Shown here: piece after piece, positions 17,844 to 27,331 of the stretch
Position numbering within the stretch: the stretch's first letter is position 1
Layout of the letters: each line of letters starts with the position of its first letter
NCBI GenBank assembly: GCA_030603565.1
Contig: JAUVXM010000002.1
Span: forward strand, 1-64,000
DNA length: 64,000 nt
From: Candidatus Aminicenantota bacterium
Lineage (GTDB): Bacteria > Acidobacteriota > Aminicenantia > Aminicenantales > Aminicenantaceae
Direction of reading: 5' to 3'
Translations under genes and position numbers: made by a program
Notes under the pieces: generated by a model
The model's database searches: none
Told to the model about the DNA's origin: nothing
What the model saw: the letters and a program-made list of their open reading frames with translations, nothing else

Positions 17844-20834
17844 TTGAATATGAAGAAATTTTCTGAGTCGGTGATTAAATACCGTAAATTAATTATTTTC
17901 GTTACTGTTTTTATTACTCTGATTCTGGGATTTTTCTTAAAAAATCTTACGATCAACAGCGACATTCTTAGCTATCTGCCGCAAGATGATCCCAAGGTGG
18001 TGCTTTTCAATGAGGTCGGCGACAAGTTTGGCGGCAGTTCACTTGCTATGGTGGCGCTTGAGTGTGAGGATGCCTTCAATCACGCAACCTTGACCAGGAT
18101 CAACGAGATTACGCAGCAATTCAAGGAGATGGCCGAGATATTCCAGGTGATGAGCCTGACCGATATTATCGATATAAAGAAAACGGATTGGGGCCTTGAG
18201 ATTGGCAAATTCATTGATGAGGATAATATCCCAAGAGATTCTGAAGAGCTGTTAAGATTAAGAAAGTATGCCCTTTCCAAGGATATGTACCGGGATAATC
18301 TTATCTCTGACGATGGCAAGATAACGTTAATCATAGCTCGTTTGAAAGAGGATGCCGATAAATTAGCAATCGGGCGCAGGATGAGAGAGGTAGTCGAAGG
18401 AACTCGAGGAAACGAGAAAATCTATTACGGTGGCATACCGTTCCAAATGATTTTCTTGACTGACATAGTCCAGTCCGACCTGACCATGCTTATTCCACTC
18501 GTTATTTTTCTGGTGATGGGAGTGCTCTTAATGAGTTTCAGAAGCCTACGTGGTGTTTTTCTTCCCCTCTCCTGCGTACTGATAAGCACTATCTGGGTTT
18601 TGGGATTTATGAGCCTGTTGAAGATTCCCCTTACCATCGCATCGGATGCAATGCCGGTATTGCTCGTCGCGATCGGCAGTGCATACGGGATACACATGCT
18701 TTCCAAATATAACGAAGATGTTCACAAGGAAGAAAGTAAAATTCAAGATATAAAAGACGTATTGAGCGAAGTGGGCTTTCCAATTCTTCTGACCGGTTTA
18801 ACAACTCTAATCGGTTTCCTGGCATTCCTGTCTTCAAATTTGAGCTTGATACGCGAGTTCGGTGTCTTTACAGCCATGGGAGTGGCGTTTGCCATGATCA
18901 TATCCGTCACCTTACTGCCGGCCGTGCTCTCCTTCATGAAAGTCAAACGGACCAAACGTAGTACCAAAAAGAAAGAGAATGGATGGTCAACCGGAATGAT
19001 GAACAAAGTGGGAGGATTTGTGCTGAGGAATGCAAAGCTCATTATTGCATTCTGCATAGTTGTGGTCCTGTTTTCGCTGTTCATGATTACCAGGCTGAGT
19101 CGGGAAGTCAACATGGTTGATTACTTCAAGAAAAACAGCGAGATAAGGCAGGCAGAGGAGATGATGGAGGAAAGACTCGGCGGCTCCATTCCTGTCCAGA
19201 TAGTGATTAAAGGTGATTTGAAAGACCCCTTTGTCCTGAAGGAAATGATAAGGTTTGAGAAATTTATAGAGGCACAACCATCCATCCATAATCCCCATTC
19301 AATTGCAGACTTAATCTGTGAAATGAACTGGGTAGTGAACGGGCACCATACAATCCCCGAAACCAGAGATGGAGTAGCGAATCTATGGTTTTTTATCGAG
19401 GGAAACGAGATTTTGAATCAACTCATAACCGACGACGCCATGGAGGCGCTCATCCAGGCAAATCTGGGCACAGTAAATACCAAACAGGTTATTGCCCTGG
19501 TGAATCAGGTCGAAGGTTATATAAATAAGGAGTTGAGAACAGACCTTATTAAGTTGAGAATTTCCCTTGTATCCTCTGATTTTGAGGCGGTACTTGCGAA
19601 AGAGCGGATGGAACAAATACTTTCAAAAATAAATTGGGACATCAAAAAAAGGGGTCTTGTATGGACCGCTCATAATTCAGAGCTAAGGGAGATGCTTTTC
19701 ACGGCAGCTAACCCAAACAGCGGCGGCTTAGATGATGCCATGATAGATGCGCTAGGAATGAAAGTTAGTGATTATCTGCGCACCGAGAGTACCGACATCC
19801 AGGTTGAGTCTGAAAAAGTCATCTCTGCGATTATCGCTGACATTGGCGATTCGCTGCGACTGAGCAAACCGGGAATCGGGGAAGCAAAAACGCCTGAATG
19901 GGGCGAGGAGGATATTGTCGATGTCCTGAAGAAGAATGTCCCTCAAGCCCTGTACGCCGAAGACCCGGAGGCGCTTGATTACGCTGCCGAAACGATTGTA
20001 ACGATTATTAAAGACGAGAAAAATTGGGCAAGAGTGAAGAGATTAATTCAGGATATAAAACCTTTTCTTCCTGAGTCTCTTGCAGACGACGATAAATTCC
20101 TGGGCGATTTACGCGATGATGTCTGGGAGATAAACGAGGATCGGATAGCCATTGAAGGTTCGAAATACGAGATTCTCCCCGGTAATACCAAGTTCCAGAG
20201 CCGAACAAAGCTTTCTGCTCAACAGACAGGAATGCCGATAATCTACAATGACCTAGACAAACAGATCATAAAAAGCCAGGCTTTTAGCCTTTCCATCGCC
20301 ATTCTACTGGTGTTCCTGCTTCTTGCCTACCGTCTGAAATCGATTATTGGCGGTTTTGTTTCGATAACTCCGATCACTCTGACCATACTCATCAACTTTA
20401 CGATAATGGCGATTTTCGGCATACCCCTGGATGTTGTAACCGTCCTGATTGGCAGTGTAGCGGTCGGCATTGGAATCGACTACACAATCCATTTTATAAT
20501 CAGGTTCAAGGTCGAACACGCTCTGGGCAAGACTGAGCTTGAAGCTCTGGGCAAGACACTGGAAACCACTGGAAAGGCAATTGTCATCAATGCACTCTCG
20601 GTGATGATGGGGTTTTTGGTGCTGGTTCTGGGGAATATCGTCCCGATGCAGCGCTTCGGCTACCTCATCGCTATTACGATGATTGTCAGCGCCACAGCCT
20701 CGATTACGGTCATGCCCGCGTTGCTCCTGGTGACAAGAGCCGGATTTATCGGGAGGCTCGGATTGCTGACTAATGGTTTAGTCTCCAAAGTGGCCAATAA
20801 AATCAATGTAAAAAATAATTACAGAAAAAAATAA
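17844..20834 (+). CDS. MMPL/RND family transporter
   Basis: 996 aa, TTG start, two copies of the RND TM module (LVAIGSAYGIHMLSKYNED; VAVGIGIDYTIHFIIRFK). Confidence 0.92.
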   Translation: MNMKKFSESVIKYRKLIIFVTVFITLILGFFLKNLTINSDILSYLPQDDPKVVLFNEVGDKFGGSSLAMVALECEDAFNHATLTRINEITQQFKEMAEIFQVMSLTDIIDIKKTDWGLEIGKFIDEDNIPRDSEELLRLRKYALSKDMYRDNLISDDGKITLIIARLKEDADKLAIGRRMREVVEGTRGNEKIYYGGIPFQMIFLTDIVQSDLTMLIPLVIFLVMGVLLMSFRSLRGVFLPLSCVLISTIWVLGFMSLLKIPLTIASDAMPVLLVAIGSAYGIHMLSKYNEDVHKEESKIQDIKDVLSEVGFPILLTGLTTLIGFLAFLSSNLSLIREFGVFTAMGVAFAMIISVTLLPAVLSFMKVKRTKRSTKKKENGWSTGMMNKVGGFVLRNAKLIIAFCIVVVLFSLFMITRLSREVNMVDYFKKNSEIRQAEEMMEERLGGSIPVQIVIKGDLKDPFVLKEMIRFEKFIEAQPSIHNPHSIADLICEMNWVVNGHHTIPETRDGVANLWFFIEGNEILNQLITDDAMEALIQANLGTVNTKQVIALVNQVEGYINKELRTDLIKLRISLVSSDFEAVLAKERMEQILSKINWDIKKRGLVWTAHNSELREMLFTAANPNSGGLDDAMIDALGMKVSDYLRTESTDIQVESEKVISAIIADIGDSLRLSKPGIGEAKTPEWGEEDIVDVLKKNVPQALYAEDPEALDYAAETIVTIIKDEKNWARVKRLIQDIKPFLPESLADDDKFLGDLRDDVWEINEDRIAIEGSKYEILPGNTKFQSRTKLSAQQTGMPIIYNDLDKQIIKSQAFSLSIAILLVFLLLAYRLKSIIGGFVSITPITLTILINFTIMAIFGIPLDVVTVLIGSVAVGIGIDYTIHFIIRFKVEHALGKTELEALGKTLETTGKAIVINALSVMMGFLVLVLGNIVPMQRFGYLIAITMIVSATASITVMPALLLVTRAGFIGRLGLLTNGLVSKVANKINVKNNYRKK

Positions 20835-20855
20835 TTTCAAAAATAAGGAGGAAAA

Positions 20856-21620
20856 ATGCAAAAAATAACATTGACTACTATTCTTTTTTTTCTGGTTGCC
20901 TTCCTATTTATATGCCAACCTGAGGAGCTGAATGCGGAAGAATTGACCCTCACGGCTTCACAGATTCTTGAAAAGTGTGATGATGTTATCAATGCTCCCA
21001 CGGATCAGGATTTAAGAATAAAACTTATCCTGATAGACAAAAAAGGCAAAGAAAAAATGCGTGAGATGAGCATGCTTCAGAAGGGGAATGATAAAAGGAT
21101 GGTGAAGTTTCTGTCGCCTGCTGATCAGAGGGGGATTGCTTTCCTTTCGCTTCCCGACGACATTATGTATCTTTATCTACCTGCTTTCAAAAAAATAAGA
21201 CGCATTGCCTCTCATGTAAAAAATACCAAATTCGCAGGAAGCGATTTTACCTATGAAGATATGGAGGCAATAAGGTATTCAAAAAAATACATCCCTGAAT
21301 TGCTGAAGAAAGAGGAAAATCATTATGTTCTCCAACTCAAACCAAGAGAAGGAGTGAAAACTGACTATTCCAAATTAGTTATGTGGGTGAGAATGGATAA
21401 CTTCTACCCAACTAAAATTGAACATTACAATAAGGGTGACAAGCTATACAAGATAATGATCAGCAAAAAAATTGAGAAGGTTAATGGATACTGGATATCC
21501 AAGGAATATGAAATGGAAGATTTAAAAGCAGAACATAAGACAAGAATGATGATATTGGATGTAAAGTTTGACTCGGGATTGTCCGATGACAAATTCACAA
21601 AACGTTATTTAAGTAGATGA
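20856..21620 (+). CDS. Outer membrane lipoprotein-sorting protein (LolA-like fold)
   Basis: Signal peptide; FLSPADQRGIAFLSLPDDIMYLYLPAFKKIRRIASHVKNTKFAGSDFTYEDM. Confidence 0.87.
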   Translation: MQKITLTTILFFLVAFLFICQPEELNAEELTLTASQILEKCDDVINAPTDQDLRIKLILIDKKGKEKMREMSMLQKGNDKRMVKFLSPADQRGIAFLSLPDDIMYLYLPAFKKIRRIASHVKNTKFAGSDFTYEDMEAIRYSKKYIPELLKKEENHYVLQLKPREGVKTDYSKLVMWVRMDNFYPTKIEHYNKGDKLYKIMISKKIEKVNGYWISKEYEMEDLKAEHKTRMMILDVKFDSGLSDDKFTKRYLSR

Positions 21621-21636
21621 AGAAGGGTAACATAAC

Positions 21637-22998
21637 ATGAAAAGGCGTAAAATCATATTGGCATCTGTATGTATTTTGTTGTTCTACTTTTCTTGTATTC
21701 TTCAGGCGCAAGAAAAAACGGATTCCGGAGTTAAATGGGGCGGGTATTTGCAAACAGATAATCGTCTCCGCTTAAAAGATAGTGATTTTTCCTGGCAGGA
21801 GTATCGGCTTGATTTAAAAGCGGATGTCAGTCCTTCGGAGAAGGCACATTTTTATAGCGAGTTCTGGATAAGGTCATGGGGATTTTCCGAGCTACAAAAT
21901 AGTTCCGATTTGATAAATAAAGATAAAGTCGCTCCCTGGAACCTGGATTTGCGAGAGGCATACGTTGACCTTTATGGGTTTCTTTTTGACAATCTCGATG
22001 TTCGGGTTGGAAGACAGCGCATAGCCTGGGGAACGGGAGATAAACTAAACCCCACTGACAATCTTAATCCCTATGATCTTGAAGACATCTGGGATTTCGG
22101 AAGACACCTGGGATCCAATGGACTTAAAATGTCCTATTACTTGGGAGATTATACGTTTGAAGCCGTTTTCATTCCAGCTTTCACACCTGCTGTATTGCCC
22201 AGAGGTGACTGGGCTTCGGCATTGTCACCCTCAATGGAATTGCCTCCTGGACTGACTTTAAGAAATCTCACCGATACGATAACAATTCCCGAAAACAACA
22301 TTAAAGAGAATTCTACTGTTGGTGTTAGAGTCTTGAAAAACTTTTTAGATTATGATTTTTCTCTGAGTTATGTTCATGGCAACGACTTTTTTCCGTTGGC
22401 AGAAAAAATAATCTTTACTCCTACAGATATGCCAGGCGACGTGGATATTGCAAGTGAACTTATATATCCGAAAAGGCATGTAGTCGGAGGGGATATGGCT
22501 GGAACCATTTACGATGTTGGGATATGGGCCGAAGCAGCGTTGTTTTTCCCTGAAAAAATCATGATGACTACTGACTTTTCTGCTCTGAGGATGGGCGTCC
22601 ATGAATCAACTGCTTTGGACAATGAGCCGTATGTAAAATACGTTGTTGGTGCAGATTATACCTTCAGGAATGGAATCTATATCAATGGGCAATACCTGCA
22701 TGGTTTCATACATGAACGGGGTAAAGACAATTTGGAAGATTATTTTATGTTTGGCATAGAGAAGAAATTATTTGACAATAAGCTGAAGCCAACGATTTCA
22801 GGAGGTTTAGAGGTAAAGGATTTTAAAGACTTTAAAAATAATTATGCCCTTATTCTTTCGCCTGAAATCGCTTATTATCCTCTTGACAATGCTGAGGTTA
22901 TCCTTGGCGTCCGATGGATAGAGGGAAAAGTCACGACTGCCTTTGGAAGGGTAAAAGATAATGACGAGTTTTATATCAGGGTAAAGTATAGCTTTTAG
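21637..22998 (+). CDS. Outer-membrane beta-barrel protein, DUF1302-like
   Basis: Signal peptide; DVRVGRQRIAWGTGDKLNPTDNLNPYDLEDIWDFGRHLGSNGLKMSYY; C-terminal YIRVKYSF. Confidence 0.8.
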   Translation: MKRRKIILASVCILLFYFSCILQAQEKTDSGVKWGGYLQTDNRLRLKDSDFSWQEYRLDLKADVSPSEKAHFYSEFWIRSWGFSELQNSSDLINKDKVAPWNLDLREAYVDLYGFLFDNLDVRVGRQRIAWGTGDKLNPTDNLNPYDLEDIWDFGRHLGSNGLKMSYYLGDYTFEAVFIPAFTPAVLPRGDWASALSPSMELPPGLTLRNLTDTITIPENNIKENSTVGVRVLKNFLDYDFSLSYVHGNDFFPLAEKIIFTPTDMPGDVDIASELIYPKRHVVGGDMAGTIYDVGIWAEAALFFPEKIMMTTDFSALRMGVHESTALDNEPYVKYVVGADYTFRNGIYINGQYLHGFIHERGKDNLEDYFMFGIEKKLFDNKLKPTISGGLEVKDFKDFKNNYALILSPEIAYYPLDNAEVILGVRWIEGKVTTAFGRVKDNDEFYIRVKYSF

Positions 22999-23076
22999 GA
23001 TGTTATTTTTAATGTGTTATGAATGAAGAAAGGGTAGTCAAAAAAGTTTTTTTTCACTTGAAACCGACTTCCCAAC

Positions 23077-23178
23077 AGAGTTTGTTTCTGCAGAAATCTT
23101 AAGGAAGGAAATCTCATTCTGACCGAGATGAAAGCAAAAGGATTTAATTTGTCTGTGAATTCTCTAAAAGAAATTTAG
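23077..23178 (+). pseudogene. Internally deleted remnant of a DUF3368-type toxin gene (homolog of 35593-36087)
   Basis: CAGAGTTTGTTTCTGCAGAAATCTTAAG matches 35693-35720, then continues as AAGGAAGGAAA.CTCATTCTGACCGAGATGA.AGCAAAAGGATTT...TCTGTGAATTCTCTAAAAGAAATTTA matching the 3' end at 36010-36086. Confidence 0.85.
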
Positions 23179-23246
23179 GATTGAAGAGCAGTCAGTCTCT
23201 TTTTTGCATCTTCCCCTTACCGAGAAAATTATTTTCAATTTTTTAC

Positions 23247-23294
23247 TTGACAAATACTCTAATATCATTATACTTTAAATATATTGAAGTATAA
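23247..23294 (+). promoter_or_regulatory. Sigma70-like promoter with overlapping operator
   Basis: TTGACA (23247-23252)-N16-TATACT (23269-23274); dyad TTATACTT-N11-AAGTATAA (23268-23294) overlaps the -10. Confidence 0.6.
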
Positions 23295-23328
23295 ACATAT
23301 TAGATTTATAATTAAGAGGAGGTAGAAA

Positions 23329-24102
23329 ATGGAAAAACCTGGAAAATTAAAAACGAGCAATTGGGGAATCGTCTTTTTTACTCTGCTGATTGTAGTAATT
23401 CTTACATGTTCCGCGATATTTTTTGGTAAAACAGTATTCTACACTGTACTTTGTTTTATGCCTTTATTAGCGGCTATTACCCACTTTATCAGTTTTCTCA
23501 GAACAAAGAATTGGGGTCATTTGATTCTAATGCTATTTTATGTGTTTATTGTCCTTCTTTTCTTCCCTACTTTAGCTTTTAACCAACAAACAAGAATAAT
23601 ACTTGCAGCATGTGCCTTGATCCTGTTCATAGGAGAGATTATTGTACTTTCAAGCAAAAGAATTAACTGGCGCTATCGGGAGATACTGGAACTTGCGGCA
23701 TATCCTGTAGAAGAGTCCACCGACGGTTTTACTCCCCGCGCATTCCCTGCCGGGGAAGCACAATACACAAAAGAAGAAATTATTGGATTCACAAAATTCA
23801 TGATTAAACATGTTATCGCCTACCCGTTCGTTGAAGAGAATAGAGTTGTCCTGGTAGTTCCGGAAAATATGTTTGTTTATATGCTTTTTCTAAAGCACAG
23901 CTACAAAAAAGACACCTATATCACTTTTGATTTCAAGGGAAATGTCTCTGTCACTATCGCCAAAAAGGACTATCAAAAATACAAGGAAGAATTCACTTTT
24001 GATCAATTATGTGCTTCTCTGGGAAATTTGTTCATAGAATTTCTGGAGCTGTACCAAAAAGATAAAAGCAGAGAAATCATTGACAAACTGAATGCAATCT
24101 AA
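23329..24102 (+). CDS. Hypothetical membrane protein with C-terminal soluble domain
   Basis: 257 aa, about four N-terminal TM helices, good RBS (aggaggtagaaaATG). Confidence 0.65.
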   Translation: MEKPGKLKTSNWGIVFFTLLIVVILTCSAIFFGKTVFYTVLCFMPLLAAITHFISFLRTKNWGHLILMLFYVFIVLLFFPTLAFNQQTRIILAACALILFIGEIIVLSSKRINWRYREILELAAYPVEESTDGFTPRAFPAGEAQYTKEEIIGFTKFMIKHVIAYPFVEENRVVLVVPENMFVYMLFLKHSYKKDTYITFDFKGNVSVTIAKKDYQKYKEEFTFDQLCASLGNLFIEFLELYQKDKSREIIDKLNAI

Positions 24103-24137
24103 AGTGAAATACAAAGAAGTAAATTGGAGAAATTTCA

Positions 24138-24734
24138 ATGGATTTTAAAACAGCATCTCAATTAGGCTCCATAATCTCTAAAGATTATGCCGAGGATTTC
24201 TTTAAGCTGCTGGTGATATATCAAGACATTTCAGCCTCAGAAGCAGCCTCCCGGCTTAACCTTCATATATCAACCGCCCAGGATTTTCTCGAGGGATTAA
24301 ACTCCCAGGATATAGTTTCAAAAAAAGAAGTCCTTGAAAAAAAGCGGCCCTATTTCAGGTATTCCCTTAAAAAGAAAACATTAACTATAACAATCGATTT
24401 TGTTGCCCTATATAACAAACAGGATCATCAGGATAGATTAAAATGGAAAATAAGGGAGAAAAAGAATTCCGGCGCTATATTTAAAAAATTCAGGAAAAGT
24501 GATTATATTTCTGCGGTGCACTTTTTTACAGGCAAGGGAAGAACCCGAATTGAAAAAAAAATCAATCTAACAAGAAACCAGGGAAATTTCCTTTTATATC
24601 TCCCTTTTCCGACAGAGCCTTTTTTAAGCGTGGCTGAAATTATAAAAAAAGCTAAAATTGAAGATTCAAACATTCCAGAAGTCCTGGATATTATCGATGC
24701 TTTACTCAACCATAAAATAATTGAAAAGAGATGA
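24138..24734 (+). CDS. Winged-helix/HTH transcriptional regulator
   Basis: DISASEAASRLNLHISTAQDFLEGLNSQDIVSKKEVLEKKRPYFRYSL is a typical wHTH with wing; downstream of 23329 gene. Confidence 0.7.
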   Translation: MDFKTASQLGSIISKDYAEDFFKLLVIYQDISASEAASRLNLHISTAQDFLEGLNSQDIVSKKEVLEKKRPYFRYSLKKKTLTITIDFVALYNKQDHQDRLKWKIREKKNSGAIFKKFRKSDYISAVHFFTGKGRTRIEKKINLTRNQGNFLLYLPFPTEPFLSVAEIIKKAKIEDSNIPEVLDIIDALLNHKIIEKR

Positions 24735-24834
24735 CACTTGTTATTTAAAAAATCCAATTCTTTTCAAGTGTCTGAGTATAGTCCTAGTTAAAGATTTTAT
24801 CTATTTGAGGCATTCCTTATTGAGCCTTGATTTC

Positions 24835-27327
24835 TCACTCATCTTTATCCCCGCGGATCATACGGATACCGAACACCGATGCAACAGAACTCCCCTCTGC
24901 AGCTTCAAAACGCACAGTTACTATCTCTTTGCCCTTGATGATGCTTGCATCGATGGCATACTCGACATTAAAAAATCGTTGGGGGTAGCTTCTTTTCACT
25001 TCCTGATGGCCGATAGGCCTCCCGTCCACAAGAATATTGAATGTGGCGCTTCGGCTTCGCTCACCAGTGTAGTAGGTCACGACCAGGACCATGGGAGACT
25101 CGGGCTCTACAGGCAGATCAAAGGAGAACCAGCTCCCGCTTCTGCGTCCGGGACGACCCCTCACCTGTGTGATACGCGCATCTTCAGAGCCTTGATAGTT
25201 AAAATCCCGTTCCGGCTGCATCTCTCCAGGTTGAGCATAGGCCACAGTGGCTTTTTCGGAGACGAGCTGCCGTTCTTGTTCAGCGACATACTCGGCTTTT
25301 TTCTCCTCCCATCCGGGCTTGGAAAAGAGGTCGAAATAGACAGCGTAGACACGACGGTGTAAACGGTAGAACGGCACCAAATTGGCCTCGATCTCAAGGT
25401 CGGCACCAAAATTATCGCGGCCAACACCAGTAATCCGAAAATGTCCCGGTTCGTTGGGAACTGGATGCACCCATTGGCCCACCGGCTGCTCGGCAGCCAC
25501 GAATACAGGAATTGTCAGCGGTTCACGCCTGACATCACTTCCGCGTCCTCTCTCACGTTCCGGTCCCAAGTCTGCAGCCAATGCAAGAGGCCCCCACATA
25601 ATAGCAGCGACCTGCGGATTGTCCGGTGTGGGCTCCAAACGAAGCGTCTTGGGGAGGGTTAGCTCGATTGTGTCGCCGGTATTCCAGGTCCGTTTCAGTT
25701 CGACATACACTCCGGAACTATCCACACCGGCACGGCCAGCAACGGGGCGACCCGATTCAGGCACATCGCGATAAGGATTGATGGTGTCTTCTGAGACGGG
25801 TATGCCATTGACATTTATGGAAAATCCGTCACCAGCCCATAAGGGCCGGCGCAGAGCCAGAGTTATTTTTTTGGGGGACTGGAGCATCATTTTTATGGTC
25901 ACGGACTCCCCTTCCGGGAAATCCGTATCCACCTCCAGGCTGACACCTGCCACAGTCCAGTCTAGCGTGGACGGTGCATACAAATTCACCCAGAGCTTGT
26001 CCTCTGCTTCATAGTAGATCCCGTCTCCATGAAGAGCATGACTCTCCATGCCCGTTCCCACACAGCAGGTGAAACTGCGGAACATATCCTGATATTCATG
26101 CTGGACTCCTCTACCGACCGGCACCATGTAGCATGTCCGGCCGTCCTCTGGATCAATAGAGGCCAAGATATGGTTGAAAAGAGCCCTCTCATAAAAATCG
26201 GCGTAATGGGCGTCGGGCCGGATCGCAAAAAGCCGGCGGGTTAGTTTGAGCATGTTGTAAACATTACACGTTTCAGCAGTCCGACCGTCAACACGATCAC
26301 TGAGCTTACCGGGTTCACCAAAATATTCGTCATGACCGTGTCCACCCGTGGCATAGCTGTGGTGCTGGACAACTTGATCCCAGAAAAAACTTGCAGCCAG
26401 AAAATCTCCTGCACTGCCCGTATAGGCATAACGGTCGGCCGAGCCGATAAGCTTGGGCACCTGCGTGTTAGCGTGTTTGCCCTCAAGGATGTCCTGGTGG
26501 CGTTTGAGAGGCTCAATAAAGGATCGGTGTTCAAATTTATAGGAAAGATCCAACCAGCGCTTGTCCCCTGTGTCAGCATAGAGATCGACCATAACCTCGT
26601 TCATGCCTCCAAACTCCGTGTTCAGCATACGCTGTATCTGTCCTGCATCGAGAGGTGCAAGAATGCGTTCTGCCCATTCCGCAAATTTGATTTCCAATTC
26701 CAAAGCCAACTTGTTGCCCGTATAACGAAAGGCGTCCCTTAAGCCTGCGAATGTTTTATGCAGGGTGTACCACGGTGACCATAAACCATTGAGATCAAAA
26801 CCGCCGGATTTGATTTCTCCCTGTGATAAGCGCATGAAAAGTTCATGCCCGTCAATACCGTCTCGATTGACAATGGCCCCAAGGTACCCGTCGCCCCTCT
26901 TGTCTTGAACTTCCTTGAATTCTGTGACGATATAATCTGCCCGTCGCTTGAACTCTTCATTGCCGGTAGCAGCGTACATTAAGCTGATAGCCGAGAGATA
27001 ATGCCCGGCAATGTGGCCGGTCAGCTGGCGGCTGTCCACTGCATCCCAACCTCCGTATCCCTCGGCCTTTGCTTTCAGGCCCGCACGGATACGGTAGCCG
27101 GCCAGCATGCGATTTGGTTCCAGCTGAAGCAAATATTCAGCCGTCACATCCTGGGCTTGCTTGAGAGGACCGCCCAACAGTCTAACTTTGCCTAAATCTA
27201 AGGGCCGTGCTTTAAGGATTTTTTCCTCAAAAGCCCCCACAACAGGATCCTGCCCCTCTGCAAGAATATTAAGGTTAAATACCAAGACCAAAAACAAAAG
27301 AGAAATAATTTTTGCTTTCATCATCAC
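24835..27327 (-). CDS. Glycoside hydrolase family 127-like (DUF1680, beta-L-arabinofuranosidase-like)
   Basis: Signal peptide; LLQLEPNRMLAGYR, GHIAGHYLSA, GLWSPWYTLHKTFAGLRDAF, ETCNVYNMLKLTRRLF, CCVGTGMESHALHGDGIYYE. Confidence 0.92.
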   Translation of the reverse strand: MMMKAKIISLLFLVLVFNLNILAEGQDPVVGAFEEKILKARPLDLGKVRLLGGPLKQAQDVTAEYLLQLEPNRMLAGYRIRAGLKAKAEGYGGWDAVDSRQLTGHIAGHYLSAISLMYAATGNEEFKRRADYIVTEFKEVQDKRGDGYLGAIVNRDGIDGHELFMRLSQGEIKSGGFDLNGLWSPWYTLHKTFAGLRDAFRYTGNKLALELEIKFAEWAERILAPLDAGQIQRMLNTEFGGMNEVMVDLYADTGDKRWLDLSYKFEHRSFIEPLKRHQDILEGKHANTQVPKLIGSADRYAYTGSAGDFLAASFFWDQVVQHHSYATGGHGHDEYFGEPGKLSDRVDGRTAETCNVYNMLKLTRRLFAIRPDAHYADFYERALFNHILASIDPEDGRTCYMVPVGRGVQHEYQDMFRSFTCCVGTGMESHALHGDGIYYEAEDKLWVNLYAPSTLDWTVAGVSLEVDTDFPEGESVTIKMMLQSPKKITLALRRPLWAGDGFSINVNGIPVSEDTINPYRDVPESGRPVAGRAGVDSSGVYVELKRTWNTGDTIELTLPKTLRLEPTPDNPQVAAIMWGPLALAADLGPERERGRGSDVRREPLTIPVFVAAEQPVGQWVHPVPNEPGHFRITGVGRDNFGADLEIEANLVPFYRLHRRVYAVYFDLFSKPGWEEKKAEYVAEQERQLVSEKATVAYAQPGEMQPERDFNYQGSEDARITQVRGRPGRRSGSWFSFDLPVEPESPMVLVVTYYTGERSRSATFNILVDGRPIGHQEVKRSYPQRFFNVEYAIDASIIKGKEIVTVRFEAAEGSSVASVFGIRMIRGDKDE

Positions 27328-27331
27328 TTCC

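Noticed and set aside
18425-20519. Several minus-strand ORFs inside the RND transporter
   Set aside because: Shadow ORFs in a high-confidence coding region; no recognisable motifs.
24721-25362. 213-aa ORF on + strand opposite the GH127 gene
   Set aside because: Antisense shadow of a well-supported CDS; composition and motifs belong to the minus-strand frame.
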